DNA of 64,000 bases from Candidatus Uhrbacteria bacterium (GCA_003518105.1 DOZH01000008.1:70269-134268); one strand, 5' to 3'. Positions 1-8,155 are shown, counted from the stretch's first letter. Program-made: numbers and translations. Notes: generated by a model from the letters alone, not told the origin.

Positions 1-69
1 GCGCGTCCCTCGGTCGACGAAAGGGACATCCCGCTCGTCTTCGTTGACTTCAGTGAACTGAGACTTTAT

Positions 70-286
70 GAGTGAGCGACTGCCGTGTCTCCTGTGACGA
101 CGCGATGGCCGACCCGAGAAATGCTTGACTGTATCATTGAGCCTCCACCGAAGGCGAAGCGAGCAGCGAACGGTCGAGAGCAAGGGTGTAAACCCACGCG
201 GAAGACTGTTCGGCAAGCGAGCACCTGGGCTGAGGCCTTGAGCTAGGAACAGGAGATGCGGCGGTTGCGAGCGCTTAACTTTGGCC
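70..286. repeat. Structured intergenic repeat, copy A
   Basis: This gene-free stretch (1-302) carries two blocks, 70-130 and 226-286, nearly identical to blocks at 23415-23475 and 23518-23577. The outer blocks can pair with each other (TCTCCTGT near 88 with ACAGGAGA near 250, continuing with G-U pairs), and GGCC/CCC near 107-115 can pair with GGG/GGCC near 228-236. The DNA between the blocks differs completely from copy B. It looks like a structured RNA or a folded repeat with a variable insert. I checked for RNase P and tmRNA hallmarks and saw none. Nothing else is recognisable in 1-302. Confidence 0.6.
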
Positions 287-302
287 TGTATGAGCGGGTG
301 GA

Positions 303-1457
303 TTATTTCATCCGGCAGCTCGCCGTATAAGATGACCCACCAGGTCCACCAAAGGCGTCGGCCAAGTTCTTGCCGAGTGGAATAATGGTCGGTGGTTTCT
401 GCGTCAGGTCGAGCAATGCCAGCTTAGACATAGTGGTATCGAGTCCATTATCAGTTTCTGTGGCACAACCCATGGTGACAATCAGGTGGGTTGCATCACA
501 GAAGGCTCCGTAGGCGAAGGAGGTTGTTTTGCAGGCGGCGTAGTCAGCGTCGGCTTTGCTGGCTGCAATTGGTTTGGGGTGACGAATAGCTTCGACGGCT
601 TGGCCGACGAGACCATTAACGAACGACCAGCTTTGGATGCCGGGGAAGAAGTCGACGTTGTTACAGTAGGCTGTGGTGCCAGCATAGCCCCAGAAACAGT
701 GGGCAGCACCAGCTTGGTTGATGTCAATAATTTTGCCAGTACTCACTTGGTATATTTTTGGTTGGGCTGAGTTACTACCTTTACCAGCCCCAAAGAGCTC
801 GTAGAAAATAATGTCACCGAGATAAGAGGCATGTGGCTCATTAAAATCGCCGTTGCCGGTAATAGCTGTTGGGTTGGAGAGCGACGTCGGCGAGGAGAAC
901 TCTGCCATCATCAGCGGGGAATTAGCAGCGAGAGGTGCGTAGACGACTCGCTTTCCGTCCAGCAGCGGTGCCAGTCCGCGGGCACCAGTTTGCAGTACGC
1001 CAGCCTTGCCACTCGCCACGTCGATCCACTCCACGTTGGCTTGTTTGGGCGAGCTCCAGGCGTTGGTATACACCGTTTTAGCGTCGGCGGAGAAAGTGGG
1101 GAAGACCTCGGAGCCATCATGACTTGTTAATTGCTTGATGGTGGAAACTGCGCCGTCGAGGGTTATGTTGGCTAGGAATATGTCGCAACCAGCGTTGCCG
1201 TGTGTGTCACACCCTTTGTTATTACTAAAATCTGCGCCGAAGACGATCTGGGCGGATTTTGGCTTAGTAGCCTCTGGGATTGGTGTTTTTGGCGGCGTGA
1301 CAATCGATGTGGTCGGTGTGCCCTCAGCTACGGGTTCAGCTACGGGTTCGGTATCTGGTTGCGCCGTCGTCAGCACAATCAACCAAATAAAAGTGCAGAT
1401 GACCGCGACAGTAATTAAGGCTCCTAAGGCAATTAAGGCACGGTGGTGAGATTTCAT
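303..1457 (-). CDS. Membrane-anchored extracellular beta-propeller-like (TolB/PD40-like) protein
   Basis: The 384-residue product has an N-terminal membrane segment (about 7-31), a Pro/Thr/Glu-rich spacer (about 36-66, including a short AEPVAEPVAE repeat) and an extracellular domain. That domain carries blades resembling PD40/TolB propeller repeats: IFLANI followed by a stretch with TSHDG, FPTFSADAKTVYTN and similar strand-turn-strand units. Several cysteines (GCDTHGNAGC near 82, further pairs near 254-270 and at the C terminus) could form disulfides outside the membrane. It starts 11 bases after the 1469-2560 gene, which has the same N-terminal anchor plus Pro/Thr linker design, so the two are probably one operon from the promoter near 2586. 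A function cannot be named. The propeller assignment is inference from repeat appearance. Confidence 0.6.
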   Translation of the reverse strand: MKSHHRALIALGALITVAVICTFIWLIVLTTAQPDTEPVAEPVAEGTPTTSIVTPPKTPIPEATKPKSAQIVFGADFSNNKGCDTHGNAGCDIFLANITLDGAVSTIKQLTSHDGSEVFPTFSADAKTVYTNAWSSPKQANVEWIDVASGKAGVLQTGARGLAPLLDGKRVVYAPLAANSPLMMAEFSSPTSLSNPTAITGNGDFNEPHASYLGDIIFYELFGAGKGSNSAQPKIYQVSTGKIIDINQAGAAHCFWGYAGTTAYCNNVDFFPGIQSWSFVNGLVGQAVEAIRHPKPIAASKADADYAACKTTSFAYGAFCDATHLIVTMGCATETDNGLDTTMSKLALLDLTQKPPTIIPLGKNLADAFGGPGGSSYTASCRMK

Positions 1458-1468
1458 AGCCAGAACTT

Positions 1469-2560
1469 TTACTTGATCGAACTAATGTATTCCTTGTAAG
1501 CGCCGAGCTGCGTATCCCAGGCGAGCGTCCCAGCGTCGGTATATTTCTTAATCGCCGTCAACATCGTGCGGAGCTTAGTCTCGTTGCTCTTAACTAACAA
1601 ATCCATGGGAATATGGAAGTTAATTTTTGTGAACCTACTCGTATCGCGATAAGCAAGAATGTCGTCAATACTCTCAACTACAACATTTATGTCGCTTTGA
1701 TCAAAGGTACAGTTAGGTGAACAGTTACTACGTCCCTCAGCCAAGCTGGAAAGTTCGCCCAGATCGCCACTCATCATGGTTAGCGCTGCTCCAGCGTCAG
1801 GTACAAAATCCTGCGCATCTTTCAGTGGAATAGGGTAAATGCGATCTTCTAGTTTTGGCGGCACAGAATCATGGTAGCCGGTACTAATAATGTAGCTATT
1901 AGTCCAGTTGCTTGGGCGGGCGCTAGTCGGCATGGAGAGGTAGCCAAAACCAGTCACCGCGTCGATGTAATGGAAGCCGGCAGCGGTTGCCGCCAGTACC
2001 CAGTCAGTTGGACCAGTACCACCTGAGACACCCTGGTTATTGATTGCACCCACCAGCCCGTCGACTAATTTTTTATTGTTCACAAAATTTTGTGTCAGTT
2101 GCGCGAGACTTAAACCTGCCTTAGCACCAAAGTCAGCATGTGTACCAACGCCATGGCCGCGGTCAACAGCTTCTTTCAAGATATTCAACCCCCAGTTGGT
2201 ATTGGCTTTAGCGAACGACTGCTCACTTTCAAAGGTCAACTTAGCACCATATTCGTCAAATAAATCCATGGCCCAGCGCATATCCGCGACATGTTTTTCG
2301 AATACTTTCTCGTTGACGTCGTCCGTGTAAACACCCTCCATATGGGTCATGGTGGTGATGATAAAAGGTTGCTTGGCAGTCGTGCCGGTTCCAGTGTTTG
2401 GGTTATTGCCGGAACTGGTGTCAGGCGGGTTGGTTGCACCAGGTGTGACTGTTGTACCAGGGGGCGGGGTATTGATCATGCTAATGATAAAAATGGCAAT
2501 GGCTAGCGCGACTACCGTTAAACTACCAACCACCCAGGGCCAAACAATTCTTTCTGCCAT
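1469..2560 (-). CDS. Membrane-anchored extracellular protein, possibly NodB-like polysaccharide deacetylase fold
   Basis: The product has 363 residues: one membrane segment (about 8-30), a Pro/Thr/Gly/Asn-rich linker (31-62) and a globular outer domain. Within it MTHMEG (71-76), YTDD (78-81), an EYGAKLTFESE strand (about 103-113) and GHGVGTHADFG (135-145) fall in the order expected for a divergent TIM-barrel deacetylase, and INFHIPMD near the C terminus could be a last barrel strand. The canonical metal triad is not obvious, so this is a weak fold-level guess. A hydrolase or binding protein acting on surface glycans is the alternative. It is the first gene of a two-gene minus-strand unit with a TATAAT box 25 bases upstream. 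Confidence 0.5.
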   Translation of the reverse strand: MAERIVWPWVVGSLTVVALAIAIFIISMINTPPPGTTVTPGATNPPDTSSGNNPNTGTGTTAKQPFIITTMTHMEGVYTDDVNEKVFEKHVADMRWAMDLFDEYGAKLTFESEQSFAKANTNWGLNILKEAVDRGHGVGTHADFGAKAGLSLAQLTQNFVNNKKLVDGLVGAINNQGVSGGTGPTDWVLAATAAGFHYIDAVTGFGYLSMPTSARPSNWTNSYIISTGYHDSVPPKLEDRIYPIPLKDAQDFVPDAGAALTMMSGDLGELSSLAEGRSNCSPNCTFDQSDINVVVESIDDILAYRDTSRFTKINFHIPMDLLVKSNETKLRTMLTAIKKYTDAGTLAWDTQLGAYKEYISSIK

Positions 2561-2585
2561 ATTGATTTATTTAAGAAGTACTTTG

Positions 2586-2617
2586 ATTATAACATAAGGG
2601 CGCGTTGCCCTTGCCAA
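2586..2617 (-). promoter_or_regulatory. Promoter of the 2560-303 operon
   Basis: A perfect TATAAT (minus strand, 2591-2586) lies 25 bases before the ATG at 2560. The best -35, TTGGCA at 2617-2612, is 20 bases away, longer than the usual 17. Confidence 0.5.
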
Positions 2618-2675
2618 AAGTCGCATTTTGTGGTTTACTACAGCCCTTTTACCCCTAGCTCCCAATCATCATCTT

Positions 2676-4160
2676 ATGGCCGAGAACGTCGTCGTCCGCT
2701 TTGAAAATGTGTCGTTTGGTTACGACAAAGATAATTTGCTTCTGGAAGAGGTCAATTTTGGCGTCCGTGAGAACAGCAAAATGACGGTGATGGGCCAAAA
2801 CGGCGCCGGCAAGAGCACAATTTTTAAGTTATTAATGGGTACTCTAAAGCCTGATGAAGGTCAGATTCACTTTGCTAAAGGTGCCAAAATTGCCATTGCT
2901 ACCCAGGTTGTACCCCGCGAATGGTTGAACGACACTGTGCAGGAATTCTTTGCCCATGCCTTTCCTGAGGTTCAATACAACCTCGATCAGCAGATCAAGG
3001 ACGTGATGGACATTGTCGACATGAAGACGCCGCCCGACAAGCAAATTAAGGACTTCTCCGGTGGTCAGCAAGCCCGTCTTTTGCTCGCTTACGCCCTCAT
3101 ACAAGACCCTGACATTTTGCTCCTCGACGAGCCAACCAACAACTTGGACACCGCCGGCATTGAGCACCTCACCGGTTTCCTCATGATGTACATGAAGACG
3201 GTCTTGGTCATTTCTCACGACGCTGACTTCTTGAACGCTTTCACGGAAGGCGTGTTGCACTTGGACGTTTTTAGTCACAAGGTGGACCGTTACGAAGGCA
3301 ACTATTTCGACGTGGTGGAGGAAATCACGGCTCGTGTTGAGCGCGACCGCATGAAGAATGCTCGTTTGCTAAAAGAGATCCAGGATCGCAAGGACAAAAT
3401 CAACTTCTTCGCCCAGAAGGGTGGTAAAATGCGTAAACTAGCCAGCAAGTTGCGCGACCAGGTGGCCGACGCTGAGGACAACATGGTGGACGTCAAACGT
3501 GACGACCGGACTATCCGCGACTTCGTTATCCCAACTCAGGACTTCGGCGAACCAATGGTAGAGATTTCTAGTGTTAAAATTATTAAGAACCACGAGGCCG
3601 AACGCAAGGAAGTTAAGATCGCATTACGTCGTCGTCATCGCTTACTCATCTCCGGTCCGAACGGCATTGGCAAAAGCACCTTACTGCGTCTCTTGGCGGA
3701 TAATACGGACGAAGGCGTTACTATCACCAAGGGCGTCAACGTCGGTTATTACCGTCAGGATTTCTCCGGGCTCGACTTCAACCAAACCGCTTACGCCTCG
3801 CTAGCTAGCATGATGGAAAACGAAGGCGACGTGCAGGACGTCCAAAATAATCCAGCTGCTAACGAAAAACTCCGCGCCGTTGCTTCGCAATTCTTGTTAA
3901 CTGGAGATTTGTTGGCTAACAAGGTTGGTTCGCTCTCCGAAGGTCAAAAAGGCTTGCTCTGCTTTGCCCGTTTCGTCTTGCAGAAGCCCGGCCTCCTCAT
4001 CCTCGACGAGCCAACTAACCACATTAACTTCCGTCATCTCCCGGTCATCGCGGCTGCTCTTCAAGAATTCGGCGGCGCTATGATCATGGTCAGCCACGTT
4101 CCAGACTTTGTTAGTAAGATCACCTTCAATCAATTCCTGGATCTCGGGACGTTAAAATAA
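2676..4160 (+). CDS. ABC-F family ATPase (ribosome-associated, EttA/Uup-like)
   Basis: This soluble protein of 494 residues has two ABC ATPase cassettes and no membrane segments, the mark of ABC-F translation factors that bind the ribosomal E site. Cassette 1 has Walker A GQNGAGKS (40-47), signature FSGGQQ (about 128) and Walker B LLLDEPTNNLD (about 146-155). Cassette 2 has Walker A GPNGIGKST (about 327-335), signature LSEGQ (about 420) and ILDEPTNHIN (about 440). Between them is a charged helical linker (about 215-275, KGGKMRKLASKLRD) in the position of the P-site tRNA interaction motif. I start it at the ATG giving MAENVV; an in-frame start lies 48 bases upstream. The subfamily (EttA, Uup, YbiT, resistance type) cannot be fixed. 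Confidence 0.88.
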   Translation: MAENVVVRFENVSFGYDKDNLLLEEVNFGVRENSKMTVMGQNGAGKSTIFKLLMGTLKPDEGQIHFAKGAKIAIATQVVPREWLNDTVQEFFAHAFPEVQYNLDQQIKDVMDIVDMKTPPDKQIKDFSGGQQARLLLAYALIQDPDILLLDEPTNNLDTAGIEHLTGFLMMYMKTVLVISHDADFLNAFTEGVLHLDVFSHKVDRYEGNYFDVVEEITARVERDRMKNARLLKEIQDRKDKINFFAQKGGKMRKLASKLRDQVADAEDNMVDVKRDDRTIRDFVIPTQDFGEPMVEISSVKIIKNHEAERKEVKIALRRRHRLLISGPNGIGKSTLLRLLADNTDEGVTITKGVNVGYYRQDFSGLDFNQTAYASLASMMENEGDVQDVQNNPAANEKLRAVASQFLLTGDLLANKVGSLSEGQKGLLCFARFVLQKPGLLILDEPTNHINFRHLPVIAAALQEFGGAMIMVSHVPDFVSKITFNQFLDLGTLK

Positions 4161-4194
4161 AAGTTGGTAGATAGTAGTTGGTAGTCGGAAGAAT

Positions 4195-4239
4195 AAAAAA
4201 ATACTCCAGACACTTAATCGCATCCGGAGTATTTTTTTA
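4195..4239. terminator. Bidirectional rho-independent terminator
   Basis: ATACTCC at 4201-4207 pairs with GGAGTAT at 4227-4233, with an A-run on the left and a T-run on the right. It can stop both the ABC-F gene and the convergent GreA-like gene, whose stop codon lies in the T-run. The gap also holds GTAGTTGGTAGT-type repeat sequence (about 4162-4186). Confidence 0.85.
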
Positions 4240-4740
4240 TTGGATATTGATCAGCTTGTACGTAACTCGTCCACTAGGCGTCTCGAACTCAATAGCCTCG
4301 CCAACGCTGTGCCCGATGAGTGCTTGGCCGAGCGGGGAGAGATGCGAGATGCGTCCTTTGCCCGGGCTGCTTTCCTGTGAGCCAAGAATTTCGAGTTCCA
4401 GTGTTTTACCGCTAGACTCGAGGATGACGGTCGAGCCAACGTGGACCTTCCCGTCGTCGGTGTCCTGGTCGATGGGAATGGCGAAGCGCAACTGCTCATC
4501 GAGAAAGGTAATACGACTATTCACGCGACGCAAAGCCGCCTTGGCTGCTTGGTAGCCGGCGTTCTCGGAGAAGTCGCCTTCTTCCGCTGTGCGTTGCATT
4601 TCTGCCGAGAGGGCTGGGCGTTCCTTAGTTAACCGCAAAATTTCCAAGCGCATGCGCTCCATGGTGCCGCGCGTGAGATGATGATCGGCCACCTTCTTGC
4701 TTTGGGCGAGAACTTCAGATTGGCGAACAGGGACGCGCAT
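4237..4740 (-). CDS. GreA/GreB-family transcript cleavage factor (paralogue 1)
   Basis: The product has 167 residues. An N-terminal coiled coil carries the tip motif EGDFSENAGYQAAK (54-67), whose Asp and Glu correspond to the acidic pair that positions Mg2+ in the RNA polymerase secondary channel. The C-terminal FKBP-like domain shows HLSPLGQALIGHSVGEAIEFETPSG, typical of GreA. It should rescue backtracked polymerase by stimulating intrinsic transcript cleavage. The ATG at 4740 lies 4 bases after the stop of the flavoprotein gene, so the two are probably co-transcribed. The N terminus is about 10 residues longer than usual GreA. A second GreA lies at 42045-42509 with a more canonical tip (ELGDISENFEYHDAKEQQ), so the two may be specialised. 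Confidence 0.85.
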   Translation of the reverse strand: MRVPVRQSEVLAQSKKVADHHLTRGTMERMRLEILRLTKERPALSAEMQRTAEEGDFSENAGYQAAKAALRRVNSRITFLDEQLRFAIPIDQDTDDGKVHVGSTVILESSGKTLELEILGSQESSPGKGRISHLSPLGQALIGHSVGEAIEFETPSGRVTYKLINIQ

Positions 4741-4744
4741 ATGT

Positions 4745-5980
4745 CTACATTGTAGCATGCTTTCCCGCCAATTTGCCCGCCGCCCAGGAGGCTTGCAGGT
4801 TGAAGCCGCCAGTGAAGCCGTCGACGTCCAGAATTTCGCCAGCAAAGAATAGGCCAGGAGTAATGAGTGATTCCATCGTCACTGGGTTAACCTCATGCAG
4901 GTTGACGCCACCAGCTGTCACGAACTCGTCACCAGCTCCTCGACCAACAATCGTCAGCGGCACAGCCTTACACCAGTTAAGGAAGGCAACCATGTCCTTT
5001 TTGCCGACTTCGGCGCTAAAGCGTTTGCCTGGGAGCTGCAGTTCGTTGACCGCAATATCCGCTAGCGACTTTGGAATGATGCTGCTGATGACGTTGACGA
5101 ACTCGCGGTTAGGACTGCCGACAATTTTTTTGTTGAGTAAGGCGCGGAGTTGTTCGTGTGATTGATCAGGGAAGAGGTCGATGGTGATATTTAGGGGGAG
5201 GTTATGGTCGTACTTCTCAAACGCCACCAGTGATGAGAGCGCGAAGACAGCCGGACCACTAACGCCTTTGTGGGTGAAGAGGAACGGACCGGTGAAGTTC
5301 GGCTTACCAGTGCGGTTCGCAGTGATCGTCGCTTTCTTAAACGACAAGCCAGAAATGTCCGCTGGCCATGTTTCCTTACTAAAGAAAGCGTTGAGGCTCG
5401 GTGCCAGGGGAGTAATGGAATGACCAAGGCCGACGGCAAAAGCATAGCCGTCACCAGTTGAGCCGGTTTGACGGTAAGCCTGGCCGCCAGTCGTCAAAAT
5501 AACTTTGTCGACAATTAACGGTTCGGTTTGATCTCGAAGAATAATCGAAAACTGCTCGCCGAGTTTGGCAATGGCGGTGACGTGTGTCTTTAATAAAATA
5601 TTAACAGCCGACGTCGCAAAAATTTTCTCGAAGGCGCCAACTACGTCATGGCCGTCGTTGCTAACCGGGAAGCAACGCAAATCTTCCTGTGTCTTGAGTG
5701 GCACACCATGGAACTCAAACCACTTATAAACGTCAGCTGGTGGGAAAGAGTGCATGGCCGTCGCCAAAAACTTGTGGCCACGTGGGTACTTGCTCAAGAC
5801 GGTTTTAATGTCATGAATGCCAGTCGTCACGTTGCAGCGTCCACCACCTGAGATGATGACCTTCTTACCCAGGCCGTCGTTGCGCTCGATTAAAAACACC
5901 TCAGCGTCAGGATTTGTTTCTAGAGCGCTCGCTGTCGCCATCAGGCCAGCCGCACCACCACCAATAATTGCAATCTTCAT
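4745..5980 (-). CDS. HI0933/BaiN-family FAD-dependent NAD(P)-type oxidoreductase
   Basis: This flavoprotein of 411 residues starts at the ATG giving MKIAIIGGGAAGLMA, a dinucleotide-binding GxGxxG. The family hallmark ISGGGRCNVT follows (about 44-54), and the C terminus has TAGGVNLHEVNPVTMES and LFFAGEILDVDGFTGGFNLQ, the second FAD-contacting strand of the HI0933 family (PF03486). The reaction is not established for most members; BaiN acts in bile-acid dehydroxylation and others are annotated as aminoacetone oxidase-like. The ATG lies 8 bases after a TAGACT -10 with TTGTCC 17 bases further up, suggesting a leaderless transcript. The GreA-like gene follows after 4 bases. Confidence 0.87.
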   Translation of the reverse strand: MKIAIIGGGAAGLMATASALETNPDAEVFLIERNDGLGKKVIISGGGRCNVTTGIHDIKTVLSKYPRGHKFLATAMHSFPPADVYKWFEFHGVPLKTQEDLRCFPVSNDGHDVVGAFEKIFATSAVNILLKTHVTAIAKLGEQFSIILRDQTEPLIVDKVILTTGGQAYRQTGSTGDGYAFAVGLGHSITPLAPSLNAFFSKETWPADISGLSFKKATITANRTGKPNFTGPFLFTHKGVSGPAVFALSSLVAFEKYDHNLPLNITIDLFPDQSHEQLRALLNKKIVGSPNREFVNVISSIIPKSLADIAVNELQLPGKRFSAEVGKKDMVAFLNWCKAVPLTIVGRGAGDEFVTAGGVNLHEVNPVTMESLITPGLFFAGEILDVDGFTGGFNLQASWAAGKLAGKHATM

Positions 5981-5988
5981 AAGGGGAG

Positions 5989-6017
5989 AGTCTAACACAC
6001 TTTATCTGTTTGGACAA
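5989..6017 (-). promoter_or_regulatory. Probable promoter of the flavoprotein gene (leaderless)
   Basis: On the minus strand TTGTCC (6017-6012) is followed after 17 bases by TAGACT (5994-5989), and then after 8 bases by the ATG at 5980. The -35 abuts the T-run of the cold-shock gene terminator. Confidence 0.5.
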
Positions 6018-6056
6018 ACAAAAATCCCCCTAGGCTCTTACGAGCTTCGGGGGACT
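6018..6056 (-). terminator. Rho-independent terminator of the cold-shock gene
   Basis: Minus strand: TCCCCC (6054-6049) pairs with GGGGGA (6030-6025) around an inner AGCTC/GAGCC stem, followed by TTTTTG. Confidence 0.87.
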
Positions 6057-6070
6057 CTTGAGGGAAAAGC

Positions 6071-6268
6071 TTACGCGCGGGAAACGCCGACGGCCTTAGG
6101 ACCCTTGTCTGACTGGGCAACTTCGAAAGTTACCTTGTCACCTTCACGGAGTTCATCGAAGGCAACGCCTACGAGCTCAGTTGAGTGAAAGAAAAGGTCT
6201 GCGCTACCATCTTCTGGGGCGATGAAGCCAAAACCGCGGTCAGTCAAACGCTTGATTGTTCCTTGCAT
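6071..6268 (-). CDS. Cold-shock domain protein (CspA family)
   Basis: The product is a 65-residue single OB-fold protein with both nucleic-acid-binding motifs: RNP1 as RGFGFIAP (11-18) and RNP2 as DLFFH (24-28). It should act as an RNA chaperone binding single-stranded RNA. It ends in KGPKAVGVSRA, the usual last strand. The start giving MQGTIKRL fits the family length; the frame stays open 17 codons upstream. It is a single-gene transcription unit with a good promoter at 6344-6372, a roughly 65-base 5' leader typical of csp genes, and its own terminator. Confidence 0.93.
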   Translation of the reverse strand: MQGTIKRLTDRGFGFIAPEDGSADLFFHSTELVGVAFDELREGDKVTFEVAQSDKGPKAVGVSRA

Positions 6269-6343
6269 AGTGTGTGGGTTAAATATTTCTGCAAATCTAG
6301 GCTCGCAGAATTTCTTCACGCGGGGTCTATTTTGCTTAGCGAC

Positions 6344-6372
6344 ACTATACCATATTTCCCAACCTTTGTCCA
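6344..6372 (-). promoter_or_regulatory. Promoter of the cold-shock gene
   Basis: Minus strand TGGACA (6372-6367), 17-base spacer, TATAGT (6349-6344). The start codon is 75 bases downstream of the -10 box, leaving a leader of the kind that often regulates csp mRNAs. Confidence 0.75.
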
Positions 6373-6432
6373 GTCCTAGGCCATATCTTGGTCATATTTA
6401 AGCCGAAAAAGAGGGTCAAACAGGTAAAAAGT

Positions 6433-6457
6433 AAAAACGAGCCAATAGGCTCGTTTT
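6433..6457. terminator. Terminator of the small basic-protein gene
   Basis: AAAACGAGCC-AATA-GGCTCGTTTT forms a 10-bp stem with A- and T-runs at its sides. It directly follows the stop of the 6460-6582 gene on the minus strand and could work in both directions. Confidence 0.87.
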
Positions 6458-6459
6458 TG

Positions 6460-6582
6460 CTATTTTGCTAGCTTTTTAAGGCGAATTGCCTTGTTCTTGC
6501 GACGCTTAGTTTCGGCGACTTTACGATCTGCCTTCCAGATTGTGCGTTCAGCCTTGCGAGCGATTTTATGGCGTGTAGGCAT
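6460..6582 (-). CDS. Small, highly basic protein (40 residues), unknown function
   Basis: The 40-residue product begins MPTRHKIARKAERTIWK and has about 17 Lys/Arg. Composition and length resemble small ribosome- or RNA-associated proteins (for example Thx-like peptides), but I recognise no named family. It is backed by a complete transcription unit: TTGACT-N17-TATCAT upstream on the minus strand and a strong hairpin terminator straight after the stop. I chose the ATG at 6582 because it follows the promoter; the longer in-frame reading would run back through the promoter into pepA. RNA binding is inferred only from composition. Confidence 0.7.
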   Translation of the reverse strand: MPTRHKIARKAERTIWKADRKVAETKRRKNKAIRLKKLAK

Positions 6583-6604
6583 AGGGTTGAAAGTTTGTGG
6601 CGTT

Positions 6605-6633
6605 ATGATACTTTTAATTAGTAATAAAGTCAA
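6605..6633 (-). promoter_or_regulatory. Promoter of the small basic-protein gene
   Basis: Minus strand TTGACT (6633-6628), 17-base spacer, TATCAT (6610-6605), 22 bases before the ATG at 6582. Each hexamer differs from consensus at one base. Confidence 0.8.
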
Positions 6634-6642
6634 ACAAAATCT

Positions 6643-8049
6643 ATGGATATCCACATTGTCGCAGGAAAGCTGGAAGAACAGGTCGACGATGTACTGGTAC
6701 GATTCGGTGAAGGCAAGGCTTCGGAAGTTCTTATCGAGCCAGCGCCAGTTGGGAGCGAAGCACGATTTTTGTTGACTATCGGCCTGGGCGAAGAAGCTAA
6801 AGTCGACCTCGAAGTCATCCGCGAAGCTACCGGCGTTGCCCTCGCTTCAGCCCGTGGCCTCAAAATCTCCTCAATGAGCATGGCCTTACCGAGCCTCGAC
6901 GAATTCCCAGTCGACGAACTTGCCCAAGCTGTCCACGAGGCACTGCTCCTCGCCACCTACTCATACAACGAGTTCAAGAAGATGAGCGAGGCTAAACTCA
7001 AGCTCTCCTCGATCAATCTTATCGTCGATCGTAAGCAGCTAGCCACCGCCACCAAAGGCTTCAATCGCGCTGGCGTACTCATCAGTGGCGTCAGTCTAGC
7101 TCGCGACCTCGTCAACCAACCGCCGAATAATTTGCATCCCGAAGCTCTAGTCGACGTCGCGCGTAAAATCGCTAAAAACTCGCACGACCAAATCTCGGTG
7201 AAGATTCTTGACGAAGCTGCCTGTGCCAAGCTCGGCATGGGTTCCTATCTCGCCGTTGGTGCTGGCTCTGAATTTCCGTCGAAGTTTATCCACCTGACGT
7301 ATACGCCGAAGAATAAGTCGAAGCAATCTTTCGCCATTGTCGGCAAGGGCATCACCTTTGACTCCGGCGGTCTTTCGTTAAAACCAGCGGATGCCATGAT
7401 GACCATGAAGTGCGACATGGGAGGTGCGGCCGCCGTGCTCGGCTTGTTCAGCGTCATGACTGATCTCGCACCAAAAGTCACCGTGCACGGTATTATCGCC
7501 GCTGCCGAGAATATGCCAAGCGGCAAGGCCATGCGCCCAGGTGACATCGTGACAGCCATGAATGGCAAGACGATCGAGATTCTCAACACGGACGCGGAAG
7601 GTCGCCTCACGTTGGCCGACGCTTTGTGCTACGCCGTTACCCTCGAGCCAACCGCCGTCGTCGACCTGGCCACGTTGACTGGAGCTTGTGTGGTCGCCCT
7701 CGGTGAAGAAATCGCCGGCCTCATGAGTACGGACGAAGACTTAGCCGTCGACCTCTTAGCTGCCGCCGATCGCGCTGGCGAAAAACTCTGGGAGATGCCA
7801 CTACCACCACGCTATCGCTCACTCATCGAAAGCGACGTTGCCGACCTGCGCAACATCGCCACCTCACGCTACGGCGGGTCACTCACCGCTGGACTCTTTC
7901 TCCAGGAATTCGTCGGCACCACTCCTTGGGCCCACCTCGATATTGCCGGCCCCGCCTTCGCCGAACGCCCTATGTCCTCGTACTTAGGTAAAGGAGGTAC
8001 TGGTTATGCAGTACGAACTTTGGCGGAGTGGTTGAGTCAGCTTCGTTAA
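6643..8049 (+). CDS. pepA: Leucyl aminopeptidase (M17 family)
   Basis: The product has 468 residues. The C-terminal catalytic domain carries the two-metal M17 motifs: KGITFDSGGLSLKP (about 235-248, with the Lys and Asp ligands), KCDMGGAAA (about 254-262) and NTDAEGRLTLADAL (about 315-328), the family signature. The N-terminal half (1-160) is the macro-like regulatory domain. It should release N-terminal residues from peptides in the cytoplasm, probably as a hexamer; some PepA proteins also bind DNA in Xer recombination. It is divergent from the 40-residue basic gene with only 60 bases between starts. Its end is followed by a GTGAATAC palindrome and a shared terminator. Confidence 0.95.
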   Translation: MDIHIVAGKLEEQVDDVLVRFGEGKASEVLIEPAPVGSEARFLLTIGLGEEAKVDLEVIREATGVALASARGLKISSMSMALPSLDEFPVDELAQAVHEALLLATYSYNEFKKMSEAKLKLSSINLIVDRKQLATATKGFNRAGVLISGVSLARDLVNQPPNNLHPEALVDVARKIAKNSHDQISVKILDEAACAKLGMGSYLAVGAGSEFPSKFIHLTYTPKNKSKQSFAIVGKGITFDSGGLSLKPADAMMTMKCDMGGAAAVLGLFSVMTDLAPKVTVHGIIAAAENMPSGKAMRPGDIVTAMNGKTIEILNTDAEGRLTLADALCYAVTLEPTAVVDLATLTGACVVALGEEIAGLMSTDEDLAVDLLAAADRAGEKLWEMPLPPRYRSLIESDVADLRNIATSRYGGSLTAGLFLQEFVGTTPWAHLDIAGPAFAERPMSSYLGKGGTGYAVRTLAEWLSQLR

Positions 8050-8057
8050 AAAAAGAG

Positions 8058-8092
8058 GTGAATACGCTCAACGTATTCACGACTTATCCACA
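8058..8092. repeat. GTGAATAC-armed palindrome with adjacent DnaA-box sequence
   Basis: Arms GTGAATACG / CGTATTCAC (9 bp) flank a CTCAA loop at 8058-8080. Three bases later comes TTATCCACA (8084-8092), identical to the strongest DnaA-box consensus. The whole arrangement recurs at 24057-24090. The arms belong to the same family as the longer palindromes at 9911, 16080 and 63267. Confidence 0.7.
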
Positions 8093-8100
8093 GTAAAAGA

Positions 8101-8141
8101 AAGACGCCCGGCCCGGAGAGAACTCCAAGGTCGGGCGTTTT
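8101..8141 (-). terminator. GC-rich terminator T1 of the HhH-like family
   Basis: ACGCCCG at the left pairs with CGGGCGT at the right, with inner GGCCCGGAG/CTCCAAGG pairing. On the minus strand it ends in CTTTCTTTT. It follows the 8156-9085 gene and also faces the end of pepA. It belongs to a five-copy family (T1-T5). Confidence 0.8.
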
Positions 8142-8155
8142 GAGGATGATGCGTT

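Noticed and set aside
1..302. RNase P RNA, tmRNA or another known RNA in the first 300 bases
   Set aside because: The conserved cores of these RNAs are not seen. The region instead matches the repeat at 23401-23577 with a different interior.
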